From: Fusobacteriaceae bacterium
Lineage (GTDB): Bacteria > Fusobacteriota > Fusobacteriia > Fusobacteriales > Fusobacteriaceae
Length of the DNA stretch: 5,359 bases
Assembly: GCA_030625925.1 (NCBI GenBank)
Contig: DAOUPY010000136.1
Location: 1 to 5,359 of the forward strand
Direction: 5' to 3'
Each line of letters opens with the position of its first letter. Position 1 is the first letter of the stretch. Below the pieces are notes generated by a model. It saw only the letters and a list, made by a program, of their open reading frames with translations, had not been told where the DNA came from and did no database searches. Both the position numbers and the translations under genes were made by a program. Positions 4,088 to 5,359 of the stretch are shown here, piece by piece.

Positions 4088-5359
4088 ATGAAAAAGAGAA
4101 TTTTAATATTAACTGGAATTTTGGCATTGGGGATAGCAAGCCACCTTTATATTGGTCAAAATTATATAGAAAAAGAAGAAAAAATAACTTCACAAGAGAT
4201 AGAATATAAAAATGTGAAAACAGAAGAAAAAAAAATCGAAATTAAGGAGGCAGTGATAAAGGTGGAAAATAAATATAAATGGAATTTAGATGATATATAC
4301 AGCGACTGGTCCTTATGGGAGAAAGATTTCATCCAGATGGGAAAAATGATGGGTAAAATCAATGAATATAAGGGGAAGATATCCAAAGATTCTGAACAAT
4401 TTACAGAGTTTTTAAAATTACAGGAGGAGGTAGATATTTTATCCTATAAGGTTTACCTATATCCAAATATGAAAAAAGATTTGGATGGAGCAGATCAAAA
4501 AGCTGGAGAAAATCTACAGCGTATTATGACACTGTTTAGCCAGTACAGTATTTCCACAGCTTGGGTGACTCCAGAAATCTTGACTGTCCCAAGGGAAACT
4601 ATGGTTAGTTGGATAGAGGGAAATCAAGAGTTGAAACCGTATGAATTTAATTTGATGGAAATATATAGGCTGCAAGGACATATATTAGATGCAAAATCAG
4701 AAAAATTGATCTCTTACTACAATCAATACCAGGGAGCTCCTAAGAGTATATATTCGGAGTTATCCACGACGGATATTAAATTTGGTGAAGTGGAATTTAA
4801 AGATGGAACTAAATTACCCATGACCTATGGCAACTATAGTAAGATTATGGCAACTAATATGGATCAGGGGGAGAGAAAAAAAGCTTTCGATACCCATTAT
4901 AAAACTTTTGAGGACTATAAAAACACCTATGGTGCAATTTATAGAAGTTCATTACAAAGGGATTTTGCAGTGGCTCAAACAAGGAATTATAGTTCTACTT
5001 TGGAAGCTGCTTTAGAGAATAATAATATCCCAACTTCAGTATATGAAAATTTAATAGAGGTTGCTAAAATAAACAGTGAACCACTGAAGAGATATGCCAG
5101 ACTCCGAAAGGAACTATTAGGATTAGAAAGCTATCATAATTATGATGGTTCGATTCCATTGATTGATTTTCAAAAAGAATATGAATATGATGATGCCAAA
5201 CAATATGTATACGACTCTATAGCTCCCCTAGGGAAAGACTACCGTGATAAGATGCAGGCAGCAATAAGCGATGGCTGGATCGATGTATATGAAAGTAAAG
5301 GGAAGAGGAGCGGAGCATACTCTGTAGGAGTGTATGGAGTTCACCCATATATGCTCATG
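4088..5359 (+). CDS. pepF: Oligoendopeptidase F (M3 family) with N-terminal export or anchor segment, 3' end beyond window
   Basis: 424 codons are open to the window end with no stop. From residue 59 the protein follows oligoendopeptidase F, a zinc metallopeptidase that cuts short peptides: VENKYKWNLDDIY (59-71) is the usual family N-terminus, residues about 185-235 match the PepF N-terminal domain, and GKRSGAYSVGVYGVHPYML (405-423) is the conserved stretch just before the zinc site. The HExxH motif should follow roughly 15-20 codons past the edge, so catalytic residues are not seen. The family is about 600 residues long, so around two thirds is present. Unusually, residues 1-26 have KKR followed by the hydrophobic ILILTGILALGIA, a signal peptide or membrane anchor without a lipobox Cys, then a Glu/Lys-rich linker (27-58). 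ATG 4088 follows AGGAGG (4073-4078) at 9-nt spacing. A role in digesting imported or periplasmic peptides is inferred. Confidence 0.9.
   Translation, partial: MKKRILILTGILALGIASHLYIGQNYIEKEEKITSQEIEYKNVKTEEKKIEIKEAVIKVENKYKWNLDDIYSDWSLWEKDFIQMGKMMGKINEYKGKISKDSEQFTEFLKLQEEVDILSYKVYLYPNMKKDLDGADQKAGENLQRIMTLFSQYSISTAWVTPEILTVPRETMVSWIEGNQELKPYEFNLMEIYRLQGHILDAKSEKLISYYNQYQGAPKSIYSELSTTDIKFGEVEFKDGTKLPMTYGNYSKIMATNMDQGERKKAFDTHYKTFEDYKNTYGAIYRSSLQRDFAVAQTRNYSSTLEAALENNNIPTSVYENLIEVAKINSEPLKRYARLRKELLGLESYHNYDGSIPLIDFQKEYEYDDAKQYVYDSIAPLGKDYRDKMQAAISDGWIDVYESKGKRSGAYSVGVYGVHPYMLM
4244..4264 (+). promoter_or_regulatory. Possible internal ribosome site and GTG start within pepF
   Basis: AAGGAGG (4244-4250) lies inside the linker codons, 11 nt before an in-frame GTG (4262-4264, Val59). 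Starting there would give VENKYKWNLDDIY as the N-terminus, which is where ordinary cytosolic PepF proteins begin. The spacing is slightly long but close to the 12 nt used by uraA in this window. Lys/Glu-rich codons often create such sequences by chance, so use of this start is unproven. Confidence 0.35.

Noticed and set aside
4008..4386. Two minus-strand open frames opposite the start of pepF
   Set aside because: Low-complexity Phe/Ser/Leu-rich translations arising from the Lys/Glu-rich sense strand; no ribosome sites.
4827..5015. Plus-strand open frame in another frame within pepF
   Set aside because: Overlaps a continuous, family-matching PepF frame and has no start signal.

Overview
The window is AT-rich bacterial DNA with strong AGGAGG-type Shine-Dalgarno sites, clear sigma-70-like promoters and short intergenic gaps ending in intrinsic terminators. 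It looks like a low-GC anaerobe. A member of the Fusobacteriota is my best guess and a clostridial Firmicute the alternative, but this rests on overall look and protein flavour, not on a marker gene.

Layout from left to right: a complete MATE-family multidrug/Na+ antiporter gene (19-1353, +) ends at a strong hairpin that serves both strands. It converges with three minus-strand genes: a UraA-type uracil:H+ symporter (1405-2628), a small FlK-type hot-dog acyl-CoA thioesterase (2678-3058) and a short YitT-family membrane protein (3168-3806). The thioesterase has a perfect-consensus promoter and the YitT gene a near-consensus promoter plus its own terminator, so these two are separate transcription units. 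uraA has no obvious promoter: it sits 49 bp behind the thioesterase gene with an intrinsic terminator in that gap, so it probably depends on read-through or on a weak promoter inside the thioesterase gene. A 281-bp divergent intergenic region (3807-4087) holds back-to-back promoters for the YitT gene and for an oligoendopeptidase F gene, with a GC-rich perfect palindrome between them. The oligoendopeptidase gene (4088 to the window end, +) is cut off shortly before its zinc-binding HExxH motif should appear.

The genes do not form one recognisable pathway. They are mostly transport and housekeeping functions (drug efflux, pyrimidine uptake, acyl-CoA hydrolysis, an uncharacterised membrane protein, peptide hydrolysis). 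I do not see a defence system, mobile element, CRISPR array, RNA gene or new multi-gene system. The points most worth checking are the N-terminal membrane/export segment on an oligoendopeptidase F, with an internal ribosome site and GTG exactly where the usual cytosolic protein would begin; the terminator in front of uraA; the intergenic palindrome; the YitT protein lacking its usual C-terminal domain; and the FlK-like enzyme that keeps the catalytic triad but not the aromatic lid.
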